From NCBI GenBank assembly GCA_020848995.1, contig JADLHA010000020.1:1-56967 (forward strand): 56,967 nucleotides of DNA, written 5' to 3'. The notes below the pieces were generated by a model, which was not told the origin of the DNA, did not search any database, and was given only the letters and a program-made list of their open reading frames with translations. The position numbers were made by a program, and so were the translations under genes. Positions 1 to 8,021 of this stretch are shown here, piece after piece. This DNA is from Saprospiraceae bacterium. Lineage in GTDB: Bacteria > Bacteroidota > Bacteroidia > Chitinophagales > Saprospiraceae. Within the stretch, counting starts at the first letter, position 1. The number at the start of each line of letters is the position of its first letter.

Positions 1-305
1 GCGAGGTAGAAATTGATAATAATCTTATCGAAAATTCAATCCGTCCATTAGCCCTGGGTCGGAAAAATTATTTGTTTGCAGGTTCTGAGGAATCCGCTCA
101 AAGGGCTGCAATGGTGTATTCCCTGTTTGCAACCTGCCAACTACATGACATTAACCCATTTGATTGGTTAACCGATGTGTTCCACAGGATTAAGTGTCAT
201 CCAATCAATCGAATCGCTGAACTGCTACCTCAAAATTGGACAAGTCAACTGTTCATGCAATTGGAGGCGTAATCTTGGCATAGATGCAGTTGGTTGGACG
301 GATAC
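1..305 (+). mobile_element. Right end of an IS66-family insertion sequence
   Basis: The transposase C-terminus (stop at 272) is followed within 35 bases by TTGGTTGGACGGATAC, ending near 305. Its reverse complement, GTATCCGTCCAACCAA, resembles the GTA-starting terminal inverted repeats of IS66 elements. The rest of the element lies outside the window, so the matching left repeat and the 8-bp target duplication cannot be checked. The right boundary is inferred from this resemblance only. Confidence 0.5.
3..272 (+). CDS. IS66 family transposase (TnpC), C-terminal fragment
   Basis: The frame is open from the left edge and gives 89 residues of a transposase C-terminus. It contains NNLIENSIRPLALGRKNYLF and then SEESAQRAAMVYSLFATC, the signature of the end of the IS66 DDE transposase, including the catalytic-region E of the ENSIRP motif. 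A final helical segment, NPFDWLTDVFHRI, is also typical. The gene is cut by the window edge, so whether the full copy is intact is unknown. The family assignment is firm; activity is not known. Confidence 0.9.
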   Translation, partial: EVEIDNNLIENSIRPLALGRKNYLFAGSEESAQRAAMVYSLFATCQLHDINPFDWLTDVFHRIKCHPINRIAELLPQNWTSQLFMQLEA

Positions 306-376
306 CTTCTATTCAATTGGGACGATCATCCGATTTTGATAGCGAGATCCGGGACCCACCCCGGCGCAGGGTGCCA

Positions 377-410
377 CCCCTGTCTGATCTTTAGCAAGAT
401 CAAAGAGGGG
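377..410. repeat. Imperfect hairpin in the IS66-rlmI gap
   Basis: The 268-base gap between the IS66 gene and rlmI has no convincing gene. It holds TGATCTT (385-391) and AAGATCA (396-402) around a TAGC loop, flanked by CCCCT and AGGGG. The preceding bases are rich in GGGACCCACCCC-type sequence, common in dispersed intergenic repeats of Bacteroidota. It could act as a weak terminator for either side, but no clean T-run follows. Confidence 0.4.
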
Positions 411-540
411 TAGTTCTCGTATAGATTTGTTGTTGCTTCACGCATAGAGAAATCTTTTGGGTTGGGCACCCTCTTTTTTGTGCAAGCAAAAGAGAGGGTT
501 GCACGCAATGCCGGGTGAGTCCATGTGGTCGTCTTTGCGG

Positions 541-1728
541 TTAGCCTACTACCAGGCCCAAGCCTTTGAGGTAATGGCCTTCGGGATGGAAGAGGTTGAC
601 GGGATGGTCTGGTGCCTGGCTGAGCTTGTGGATGACGCGGACGGGCCTTTTGGCTTCTATCCCGGCAGCGACCAGGGTGTGGTAAAAGAGTTCCTCACCA
701 ACAACTTGCGAACAGGAAAAACTGAATAGCATGCCGCCCTCCCGGAGCTTTTGCATGGCCAGGGCGTTGAGCCGCTTGTATGCCTGAACGGCCTGGTGCC
801 GCTTGTCAAGGGTTTTGGCAAAGGCGGGTGGATCGAGTACGATCAGGTCAAAGGAAGAGGCTTCTGCGCTGCGCAGGTAGTCGTGAACATCCTGGCAGTG
901 GGCCAGGTGGTCCCCCATGGGACTCACATTCAGGGCGAGATGGCGCATGCATCCTTCTATGGCGCGTTGACTGCTGTCGACGCTGACCACCTCAGTGGCC
1001 CCTCCGGCCAAGGCGTAAATGCTGAATCCTCCGGTATAGGAAAAGGCATTGAGGACCCGGCCCCCCGAACTGTAGAGGCCTACCAGCTTCCTGTTGTCTC
1101 GCTGGTCCAGAAAAAAGCCCGTTTTTTGGCCAGCGAGTACATCGCATTCGAAACGATGGCCGTTTTCCAGGAAAGTGACCGGGGCAGCACTCCCCGAAAG
1201 CACAGTGTGTTCAATGGTCCGACCGTAGTCGCGGGGCAGGCTATCTCGGCTTTTATCGATGATGTTGACCTTTTCATTGCCAAGGCAAGATGGAATGGCT
1301 CCTGCAATGTCCTGCAACTGGCGGTGCATGCCGATGCTGTGACACTGAATGACCACCGTGTTCGCATACACATCGACTACCAGTCCGGGCAGACCGTCGC
1401 CTTCGCCGTGGACCCATCTAAAAGCATTGGTATATCCTTCTTCGGGAAACAGCCGCCGGCGCAGAGCCAGGGCATCTCCGAGTTTTCGCACCCAGAAGGC
1501 GGAGTCCATTCCTTCTTCGGCAAAACCTAGCAATTTGATGGCAATGCTGCCATGATGGTAATGGCCAAACCCCAGCTTTTTACCAGATGCGTCAACCACT
1601 TTAACCAGGTCACCATCTCCGATTCCGTCTGGTACTGCCTGTAGGGCCCCTGAAAATATCCACGGATGCCGGCGATACAGGTTCTGTTCCCGACCTCTCT
1701 TTAATGTAATCTGGTGGCGGATATCCAT
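541..1728 (-). CDS. rlmI: Class I SAM-dependent rRNA methyltransferase, RlmI-like
   Basis: This 395-residue protein has the RlmI/RlmK layout. An N-terminal PUA-like domain (about 1-80, with RHPWIFSGALQ) is followed by a linking domain and a Rossmann methyltransferase domain. The SAM-binding stretch NAFSYTGGFSIYALAGG and the active-site VLDPPAFAKT are visible, followed by a cysteine in FSFSCSQVV where the family has its catalytic cysteine. The family methylates cytosine C5 of 23S rRNA (C1962 in E. coli). Length is normal. The ATG at 1728 opens the PUA domain. It stands alone on the minus strand. The exact target base is inferred from the family. Confidence 0.85.
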   Translation of the reverse strand: MDIRHQITLKRGREQNLYRRHPWIFSGALQAVPDGIGDGDLVKVVDASGKKLGFGHYHHGSIAIKLLGFAEEGMDSAFWVRKLGDALALRRRLFPEEGYTNAFRWVHGEGDGLPGLVVDVYANTVVIQCHSIGMHRQLQDIAGAIPSCLGNEKVNIIDKSRDSLPRDYGRTIEHTVLSGSAAPVTFLENGHRFECDVLAGQKTGFFLDQRDNRKLVGLYSSGGRVLNAFSYTGGFSIYALAGGATEVVSVDSSQRAIEGCMRHLALNVSPMGDHLAHCQDVHDYLRSAEASSFDLIVLDPPAFAKTLDKRHQAVQAYKRLNALAMQKLREGGMLFSFSCSQVVGEELFYHTLVAAGIEAKRPVRVIHKLSQAPDHPVNLFHPEGHYLKGLGLVVG

Positions 1729-1892
1729 ACGCTTTTAGGTCTGGTTGGCAAATTAGTCAATCTTGTTACGGGAGCCGCAAAAGACGCAGTCTTAATTGGC
1801 AATGCCAGCATCCCCGGTTCAACGGCACGTTATCTCCAGTGCAGTCTGGTGTCCTGCATGCCGGGCCGCTACCCAAGCAAAAACCCCTCGTA

Positions 1893-2108
1893 TTAACTCC
1901 TGCTGTAGCTGAGCACCGATTCCAATGACCGTGGATGCGCGGAAAAGAGTACGTCGGGGAGGCAGCGACGAGCCTCGCGCATGGCATCTACCTCGAAACG
2001 GGCATCAGGATCTTCAGCAAGAAGTTCTTCAATGATGGCTTTCTCGGTGGATTCACATTCGCGGTAAAGAAAACGGATGCATTGTAGCGTAGTAAACGTA
2101 TCGACCAT
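1893..2108 (-). CDS. Small hypothetical protein, 71 aa
   Basis: The family is not recognised. From the ATG at 2108 the product is acidic, predicted helical, with no signal peptide or membrane segment (VDTFTTLQCIRFLYRECEST, then ALLAEDP-like acidic text). The frame continues 26 codons upstream, but that part overlaps the downstream end of the DUF2147 gene and looks non-coding, so the internal ATG is preferred. Short helical proteins like this are common in Bacteroidota. Function is unknown; it lies downstream of the DUF2147 gene on the same strand and may be co-transcribed with it. Confidence 0.5.
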   Translation of the reverse strand: MVDTFTTLQCIRFLYRECESTEKAIIEELLAEDPDARFEVDAMREARRCLPDVLFSAHPRSLESVLSYSRS

Positions 2109-2167
2109 AGGCCTGGCTTGTTTTCTTCGATAACTGTGCCAGGTAGAAAAATATTGTACGGCCAGAC

Positions 2168-2617
2168 CTATTTTGGCCGCTCCCACCGCTGGGTCTTGCC
2201 AAAAAGTTTCATTTTCAGGTATCCCCTGACGTTAAGGGTGCCGCTTTTATCAAGCCATAAGGCGCAGTCGTAGATTTTGCCGCTTTCGGGGTCAATGATC
2301 TTCCCCCGGTCCCATCCGTCGGCCGATTTGCGAAGACCCCAAACGATGTCCATTCCCTCCAAGGCACGTCCCTGTAAGGGTTCTGGACAGTTTTGGCAGC
2401 TGCGCACTTCGGCGTTTTCCGGAAGATCTACCACCCTCACGTGTAAATGGCCGTCCACCCTGTAACACTCGGCGACAAATAACCAATTGCCCGTTTTGGG
2501 GTCGACGTTTAACCACCTGCCCTCGATGGAAGACCCCTGTGCAAGGGCCTCTCCGCCAAAAAATGCCAGGCTCAGAAACATTGGCAAGCTTCGCAGTGTG
2601 AAAATATTTTTCATCAT
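2168..2617 (-). CDS. DUF2147 domain secreted protein
   Basis: The product has a signal peptide (KNIFTLRSLPMFLSLAFFGG, cleaved near ALAQ), then the DUF2147 fold. IEGRWLNVDPKTGNWLFVAE starts the domain, MDIVWGLRKSADGWDRG sits in the middle and KIYDCALWLDKSGTLNVRGY near the end, finishing with the usual FGKTQRWER. This is a lipocalin-like beta-barrel of unknown role, exported to the periplasm. Two adjacent ATG codons (2617, 2614) start the signal peptide; the longer open frame before them is not credible. At 149 residues the length is normal. Two cysteines (CQNC) could form a disulfide. Confidence 0.8.
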   Translation of the reverse strand: MMKNIFTLRSLPMFLSLAFFGGEALAQGSSIEGRWLNVDPKTGNWLFVAECYRVDGHLHVRVVDLPENAEVRSCQNCPEPLQGRALEGMDIVWGLRKSADGWDRGKIIDPESGKIYDCALWLDKSGTLNVRGYLKMKLFGKTQRWERPK

Positions 2618-2667
2618 TCCGGAAAAAATTGGCACAGTATTAGAATAAGGGTAAATATGCGACGAAC

Positions 2668-2757
2668 ATGACACATGTCAAAGATACTAAAGATGTAGTT
2701 TTCTTTATTTGAGACCTTTTGACACCTGTAAATACGAAGGTATTTACAGGTTTTTTT
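2668..2757 (+). ncRNA. Candidate short transcript with a 14-codon ORF and its own terminator
   Basis: On the plus strand, divergent from the DUF2147 gene, an ATG at 2668 opens a 14-codon frame (MTHVKDTKDVVFFI) that stops at 2710. A strong intrinsic terminator follows at 2725. No plus-strand gene lies upstream or downstream that would need this terminator. The arrangement suggests a roughly 100-nt small RNA or leader-peptide transcript. A partial palindrome, TGACACATGTCA (2669-2680), overlaps the start. This is inference; no promoter was confirmed. Confidence 0.3.
2725..2757 (+). terminator. Intrinsic terminator (plus strand)
   Basis: A perfect 11-bp stem, CCTGTAAATAC / GTATTTACAGG, with a GAAG loop is followed by seven T. 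On the minus strand no T-run follows, so it would not serve the convergent lpxD-like gene well. Confidence 0.8.
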
Positions 2758-2784
2758 GCGTATCCATAACAGAATGAAATACTA

Positions 2785-2796
2785 ACGAACGTTAGT
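2785..2796. repeat. Dispersed palindrome, copy 1
   Basis: ACGAACGTTAGT, within the 18-bp TACTAACGAACGTTAGTA that has perfect 7-bp arms around GAAC. It lies in the intergenic space between the orphan terminator and the 3' end of the lpxD-like gene. Confidence 0.7.
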
Positions 2797-2943
2797 ACTT
2801 TGCGAAGTAAATGAATTTATTTCGCATGATTCCTGCACTACGGCCAATCATTCCGTAAAACGCCGTCTCCCTTGTCTGAGCCAGCCGCAACGGGCAAAGG
2901 ATAGCGGAAAGCGCGTTCGATCTGCCTTGGCAGGGTTTACTCG

Positions 2944-3888
2944 CTAGTGGGCGCCGGACGGAGGCTTGTGCTGTTGCCCGCGCGCCAGGTTTCTCAAAGC
3001 AGCCATTTCCCGCATCATTTCGCGCGCCTCCCCGCAAGGAGCTCCGAAGTAAGTTTTTCCCGCTTCCAGGTCCTTTCCAACACCGGACTTTGCATACAGG
3101 GTCACGTCGTCGCCAATCGTTAAATTCTGTGCAACTCCCACCTGTCCGTACATGACGACCCGGTCGCCAACGACGGTCTTTCCTGCGATTCCAACTTGGG
3201 CAGCCAATAGGCAGTTCTGGCCCAGCACGGCACCGTGACCAATGTGTACCTGGCAGTCGAGTTTTGTACCACGGCCTATGACGGTATCCCCGCTGACTCC
3301 TTTGTTGATGGTGCATCCGGCCCCAATCTCCACATCGTCGTGGATCACGACCCGCCCGCCTGCCCGCCATTTGCGGTAACCCTGGGCTGTCTTCTTATAG
3401 TAAAACGCATCGGTGCCAATGATGGCTCCCGGCTGGATGGTAACTCCATTTCCGATGACGGTGAATTCTCCAATGACGGCGTTGGCACCGATGATGCTGT
3501 TGGCGCCGACAACGGCAAAATGACCAATGATGGCGTTGGCCTCGACGGTGGCCGTGGGATGGATCCAGGCAGTATCCGAAATGACCGTCCTTTGTGTACG
3601 TCGCGGCCGGTTCTCCTGAACGAGCTGGTTGTAGATTTCAAAGGGGGCATCGCAAATGAGCAGCGTCTTTCCTTCCGGACAACTCACCGCCTCGGGAATC
3701 AGGATGCAGGAAGCAGCAGACTGCAGCGATTTCGCGTAATACTTTGGCGCATCGACGAAAATGAGATCCCCGCGCCGGACTTTGTGAATTTCGTTTATGC
3801 CCGTGATCCACAGGTCTTCATTCCCCGCGAGCTTTAAGGTAAAGCGCTCAGCCAGAGATTTTACGTGTATGGGTTTTGCCAGTTGCAT
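2944..3888 (-). CDS. LpxD-like left-handed beta-helix acyltransferase (divergent copy)
   Basis: The 314-residue protein has a short N-terminal UDP-sugar-binding-like domain (about 1-95), then hexapeptide repeats forming a left-handed beta-helix (about 105-285), as in UDP-3-O-acylglucosamine N-acyltransferase of lipid A synthesis. His218 in VHIGHGAVLG aligns with the catalytic histidine. Other hallmarks differ from canonical LpxD: IGTDAFYYKK replaces the usual GSDGFGY, and TINKGVSGDT replaces the DRG-containing motif. A second, more canonical copy lies at 10260-11165. It starts 7 bases after polA and is probably co-transcribed with it. Its acyl donor or acceptor may differ; LpxD is the nearest family. 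Confidence 0.75.
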   Translation of the reverse strand: MQLAKPIHVKSLAERFTLKLAGNEDLWITGINEIHKVRRGDLIFVDAPKYYAKSLQSAASCILIPEAVSCPEGKTLLICDAPFEIYNQLVQENRPRRTQRTVISDTAWIHPTATVEANAIIGHFAVVGANSIIGANAVIGEFTVIGNGVTIQPGAIIGTDAFYYKKTAQGYRKWRAGGRVVIHDDVEIGAGCTINKGVSGDTVIGRGTKLDCQVHIGHGAVLGQNCLLAAQVGIAGKTVVGDRVVMYGQVGVAQNLTIGDDVTLYAKSGVGKDLEAGKTYFGAPCGEAREMMREMAALRNLARGQQHKPPSGAH

Positions 3889-3895
3889 AGTTCAA

Positions 3896-6661
3896 TCAAT
3901 GAGCTTCAAGCCAGTTGTTGCCATATCCCAATCCGACCTCTATCGGAACGCCCAAGCCGGGAATGGCATGTTTCATTTTATCGACGACGATGCGGCACAC
4001 TTCCTCGCGCTTCGCGTGGGGCGCATCGAATACGAGCTCGTCGTGGACTTGCAAGATCATTTTGGCATCCAGCTTTTTGCGCCGGAATGCATCGTGAATG
4101 TGGATCATGGCCAGCTTGATCATGTCGGCAGCCGTGCCCTGAATGGGCGTATTGATGGCGACGCGCTCCGCATTGGCCCGCGCAAGTGCATTGCGGGAGT
4201 TGATGTCGCGCAAAATGCGTTTGCGACCAAGCAGGGTCGATACATAGCCGTTCTTGCGCGCCTGTTCGACTACATCGGTCATGTACGTTTTTAATCCCCG
4301 GTAAGTTTTAAAGTACTGATCGATGAGTTCGCGTGCCTCGTTGCGCCCAATGTCAAGCTGACGCGAGATGTTCTGGGGCCCCGCTCCGTATAAGATCGAA
4401 AAATTGACGGTCTTGGCATGAGCGCGTTGCTCCCGGGTCACTTCGTCGTAGGCAATGCCATAAACTTTTGCAGCAGTAGCTGAGTGGATGTCCTGACCAT
4501 TTCTGAAAGCTTCCAGCATCATCTCTTCCTTTGCAATCGCGGCAATGAGTCGCAGCTCTACCTGCGAGTAATCTGCAGAAATGAGGATGCGTTTGTCGTC
4601 ACCCGCCACAAAGGCCTTGCGGATCTCCCGCCCCGCCTCATCGCGAATCGGAATGTTCTGCAAGTTGGGGTTTTCACTGGCGAGTCGCCCCGTTGCAGCC
4701 CGCGCCTGGTTAAACGAACTGTGCACGCGGCCAGTCTGCGGGTGGATCATTTGTGGCAGGGCATCGACATAGGTCGATTTGAGTTTCGTCAACTTGCGGT
4801 AGGAGAGAATGTCGCGAACCACTTCGTATTCAGGTTCGAGCTCGGTGAGTTTCTCCTCGTCCGTGCTGTATTGATTGGTGCTGGTCTTTCGCCACTTATA
4901 GGGGATCTTCAGTTTTTCAAATAAGACTTCACCTACCTGCTTCGGACTGGAGATGTTGAACCGTACACCCGCTTTGAGGTAAACGAGCTGCTCAGCTTCT
5001 CGGATCTGTCCTTCGAGCACGCGCGAGTAATCCTTCAAAAACTCCCCGTCCACCCGTACACCGGCATGCTCCATATCGACAAGCACCCGTACCAGAGGCA
5101 ATTCGATGGTGCGGAACACTTCCTCCACTTCCTTTGCTTCTATCTCAGTTTGCAATACATCCCGCAACTGAAATGTGATGTCGGCATCTTCAGCTGCATA
5201 TTCCGCAACCCGGTCGACGGCAATGTCGCGCATGGAGATTTGAGAAGCACTGCGTTTTCCGATGAGTTCTTCAATGCCGATCATTTTATAATTGAGATAG
5301 GCTTCGGCGAGGTAGTCGAGTTTATGGCGCATATCGGGTTCGACGAGATAATGCGCCAGCATCGTGTCGAAGGACGGCGTTGGCATTTCAATGCCATGCC
5401 ATTTCAACACGAGCATGTCGTATTTGATGTTCTGACCGATAAAATGTTTTGACTCGTCTTCAAGCAGTTCCCGGAATGCCTCAATCCGCTTCCGCGCTTC
5501 TGCCATCTCAGCCGGAACCGGCACGTAATAGGCCTCTCCACCATTGATGCAAAAACTCATTCCAACCAGCGAGACGCGGTGGGCATCTAGCCCCGTCGTC
5601 TCGGTATCGAAGGAAATCCATTCAGCTTTTTTCAACAGCTGAAGGAGCTCCTGGATCCCGGCAGGGGTGTCTGCAATGCGATATTGGTGTGGGGTGGAAT
5701 GGATGTCGCGTTCTCCGATCTTGAATGGCTTTTCCTCGACGGGAGCAGCGGGCTGAGGATCGCCAAACAACATCAACTGAACCGGTTGCTGTCCCGCGCC
5801 AAGGATGGTCTCGGCAAGACCCCGGAACTCGAGTAGCTTGAACAATTCTCTGAGCCTTTCGCGGTCAAATCCTTCAATGCGAAACATCTTTTCGTCGAAA
5901 CGAACCGGCGCATGCGTGTCGATGGTAGCCAGCTTCTTACTCAGAATGGCCTTGTCTTCATGTTCGCAAACCTTATCGCGCAGTTTGCCCTCCAGGGAGT
6001 CCTTGTGGGCAAGCAGGTTCTCTACAGTACCGTATTTTTCCAATAGCCTGGCTGCAGTTTTCTCACCAACTCCGGGAATGCCGGGAATGTTGTCGACTGC
6101 ATCGCCCATCAAACCCAGCATATCGACAACCTGTTCGGCTCGCTCGATGCCCCAATGCTCTGCAATTTCTTTGGGGCCCAGAACTTCGGCTCCGTTGCCC
6201 TGTTTGGAAGGTTTGTACACGTAGATCTGATCTGTCACGAGCTGGCCAAAGTCTTTATCGGGAGTGACCATGTAAACGGTAAACCCTTCGCCGGCAGCCT
6301 GACGGGCAAGGGTGCCGATGACGTCATCCGCTTCGTAGGATTCGACGCTGACAATCGGAATGTTGAAGGCTTTTATCAGTTCTTCGATGTATGGAAGCGC
6401 CTGGGTGATGTCTTCGGGTTGGGCCTCGCGGGTGGCTTTGTATTCGGGATATTCACGATGGCGGAACGTGGGCCCCGCCAGGTCAAAGGCAACCGCAAGG
6501 TGACTCGGCTTCTCTTTATTGATGATGTCCCAAACCGTTCGGGTAAATCCCGAGATGGCGGATGTATTCAACCCTTTGGAGTTGATCAGCGGGCGGCTGA
6601 TGAATGCATAATGCGCTCGGTACACCAGGGCGTGTCCATCCAGTAAAAAAAGCTTTTTCAT
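3896..6661 (-). CDS. polA: DNA polymerase I
   Basis: The 921-residue protein has all three Pol I domains. These are a 5'-3' flap exonuclease (about 1-290, starting LFLLDGHALVYRAHYAF), a 3'-5' exonuclease (about 330-510) and the family A polymerase (about 520-921). The proofreading motif is intact (WISFDTETTGL), as are polymerase motif A (ADYSQVELR) and motif C (QVHDELVF). It acts in Okazaki-fragment maturation and excision repair. The frame extends nine codons upstream, but the ATG at 6661 begins the conserved exonuclease domain. The lpxD-like gene follows 7 bases after its stop. Confidence 0.97.
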   Translation of the reverse strand: MKKLFLLDGHALVYRAHYAFISRPLINSKGLNTSAISGFTRTVWDIINKEKPSHLAVAFDLAGPTFRHREYPEYKATREAQPEDITQALPYIEELIKAFNIPIVSVESYEADDVIGTLARQAAGEGFTVYMVTPDKDFGQLVTDQIYVYKPSKQGNGAEVLGPKEIAEHWGIERAEQVVDMLGLMGDAVDNIPGIPGVGEKTAARLLEKYGTVENLLAHKDSLEGKLRDKVCEHEDKAILSKKLATIDTHAPVRFDEKMFRIEGFDRERLRELFKLLEFRGLAETILGAGQQPVQLMLFGDPQPAAPVEEKPFKIGERDIHSTPHQYRIADTPAGIQELLQLLKKAEWISFDTETTGLDAHRVSLVGMSFCINGGEAYYVPVPAEMAEARKRIEAFRELLEDESKHFIGQNIKYDMLVLKWHGIEMPTPSFDTMLAHYLVEPDMRHKLDYLAEAYLNYKMIGIEELIGKRSASQISMRDIAVDRVAEYAAEDADITFQLRDVLQTEIEAKEVEEVFRTIELPLVRVLVDMEHAGVRVDGEFLKDYSRVLEGQIREAEQLVYLKAGVRFNISSPKQVGEVLFEKLKIPYKWRKTSTNQYSTDEEKLTELEPEYEVVRDILSYRKLTKLKSTYVDALPQMIHPQTGRVHSSFNQARAATGRLASENPNLQNIPIRDEAGREIRKAFVAGDDKRILISADYSQVELRLIAAIAKEEMMLEAFRNGQDIHSATAAKVYGIAYDEVTREQRAHAKTVNFSILYGAGPQNISRQLDIGRNEARELIDQYFKTYRGLKTYMTDVVEQARKNGYVSTLLGRKRILRDINSRNALARANAERVAINTPIQGTAADMIKLAMIHIHDAFRRKKLDAKMILQVHDELVFDAPHAKREEVCRIVVDKMKHAIPGLGVPIEVGLGYGNNWLEAH

Positions 6662-6763
6662 GCTTCCCATCGTGGGTTGAAGATACAAATTGGTGGCAAT
6701 GCGGGATTGTCCGCTATCCGGGAGAAGGATTCAAAAGCCGGAGAAAGTAGTTGTCTGATCCGA

Positions 6764-7816
6764 TTAAAAGCTCCGGGTGTAATTGAGGAGCAATTGCTCG
6801 ATGAGGTTAACCCGCCTGCCCTGTCCGCTGATCCCTCCCGGGGCGTTGAAATCCGTGATGTTGTTTACTTTATCATCGTCGTAAAACAAATTTATGGCGA
6901 GGCCGAGTTGCAATCCCTTAAACAACTCGATGCCAAATTGATTGACCCAGGCCACGTCGATGTTTTGCGGCTTGTCGAGGTAATCTGAAAAAAGGCCAAG
7001 CTCGCTGGAGACATTCAGGCGCTCAAAAAATTTGTGGCTGTAGCTCGTTTTTAGGTAGGCCCCCAGGGCGAATTTGCTTTGTTCGTATTCCGTCGTGCTG
7101 CCTTCTTTCAATGCGGTACCGTGAACACCGAGATTGGCAATGGACTCATCGCCAATGAAAATGATCTGTCCGGCTAACGGTGTAAGGAAAATTTGCAGGT
7201 CTGCGCTTTTCGAATACTGGATGCCGGGAGCAAGGTTAATGAGCGCCGGCGAAAAGAATTTTGATACAAGTCTGGTGTTGTAAGGCGCGAGGCTGAGCTG
7301 CCGGAGGTAAATGACCTGACTGGCAGAATCGACGTAACTGTTGAGCAACTGGGTTCTCAAACCAGCATCAAATGCAAAGAACCAGGGCGAAGCCTCGCGA
7401 ATGCGGTACGCAAAGTTGCTGGTAAACTGAAGCAGATCAAGGGCTTTGCGGAAGGGGTTTTTCTCGTCCGACCCAGCGCTCACGGTGCCAGCCCCGGTTC
7501 GCTCGGCAGAAAAATTGAAAAGGACTTCATTTTTCCATTGAAGCGCGTCCCTACGGTAATGGGCCTTGTATTGAATGGCCCCACCCAGCCCAAAGCGACT
7601 GTTTCCGGACCCCGGATAGGGATTGATGTTGAGCAACTGTCCGAGGTCCAGACCGAATGCGCCTCGCTGAGTCCATCCCTCGGTTTCTGCTTCCTTGCTG
7701 GCCGCGTTCAGCTGATCCATCCGCGCTTTTTCCTGAGCTGCGCGCTGCTCGTCTGTTTGTGCAAAGAGTCCTGTTGCACAGCTCAACGCCAATATGCAAA
7801 TAAGTTGCTTTTTCAT
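6764..7816 (-). CDS. DUF3078 outer-membrane beta-barrel protein
   Basis: The 350-residue protein has a signal peptide (KKQLICILALSCATGLFAQ), a short charged linker, and a DUF3078 domain beginning at GWTQRGAFGLDLGQL. Alternating aromatic and polar strands (SRFGLGGAIQYKAHYRRDAL, FALGAYLKTSYSHKFF) and the aromatic final residue (NYTRSF) fit an outer-membrane beta-barrel. The family is largely confined to Bacteroidota and its role is unknown. It is a single gene 102 bases upstream of polA on the same strand. Length and start are normal. Confidence 0.85.
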   Translation of the reverse strand: MKKQLICILALSCATGLFAQTDEQRAAQEKARMDQLNAASKEAETEGWTQRGAFGLDLGQLLNINPYPGSGNSRFGLGGAIQYKAHYRRDALQWKNEVLFNFSAERTGAGTVSAGSDEKNPFRKALDLLQFTSNFAYRIREASPWFFAFDAGLRTQLLNSYVDSASQVIYLRQLSLAPYNTRLVSKFFSPALINLAPGIQYSKSADLQIFLTPLAGQIIFIGDESIANLGVHGTALKEGSTTEYEQSKFALGAYLKTSYSHKFFERLNVSSELGLFSDYLDKPQNIDVAWVNQFGIELFKGLQLGLAINLFYDDDKVNNITDFNAPGGISGQGRRVNLIEQLLLNYTRSF

Positions 7817-8021
7817 AAGTTCACGATTTTAAATTGATCAGGTCGAATGGCAAGTCAAACAAGGCGGAAAGATAATGCATGCAGTTCTATCTCAAAGACG
7901 CGGCCATCGGAAAGGGCACTGGAGTTCGGTGGGGGTTTTGGGTGCTCTCCGCAGCATTTTAGATCGCACCATTGGAATTGCTTCACGGCGTTTGAAAAAT
8001 TATGACGAATTTTCGCACAGA

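Noticed and set aside
751-1530. A 259-codon plus-strand frame
   Set aside because: It is antisense to the clear rlmI coding sequence and its translation has no domain features.
2780-2797. TetR-type operator for the neighbouring genes
   Set aside because: The CTAAC-N4-GTTAG form looks like a TetR operator, but the same motif recurs inside coding sequences with no regulator gene near, which does not fit a local operator.
3235-3837. A 200-codon plus-strand frame with repeated Asp/Gly text
   Set aside because: It is the mirror of the hexapeptide repeats of the lpxD-like gene; the periodicity comes from that gene.
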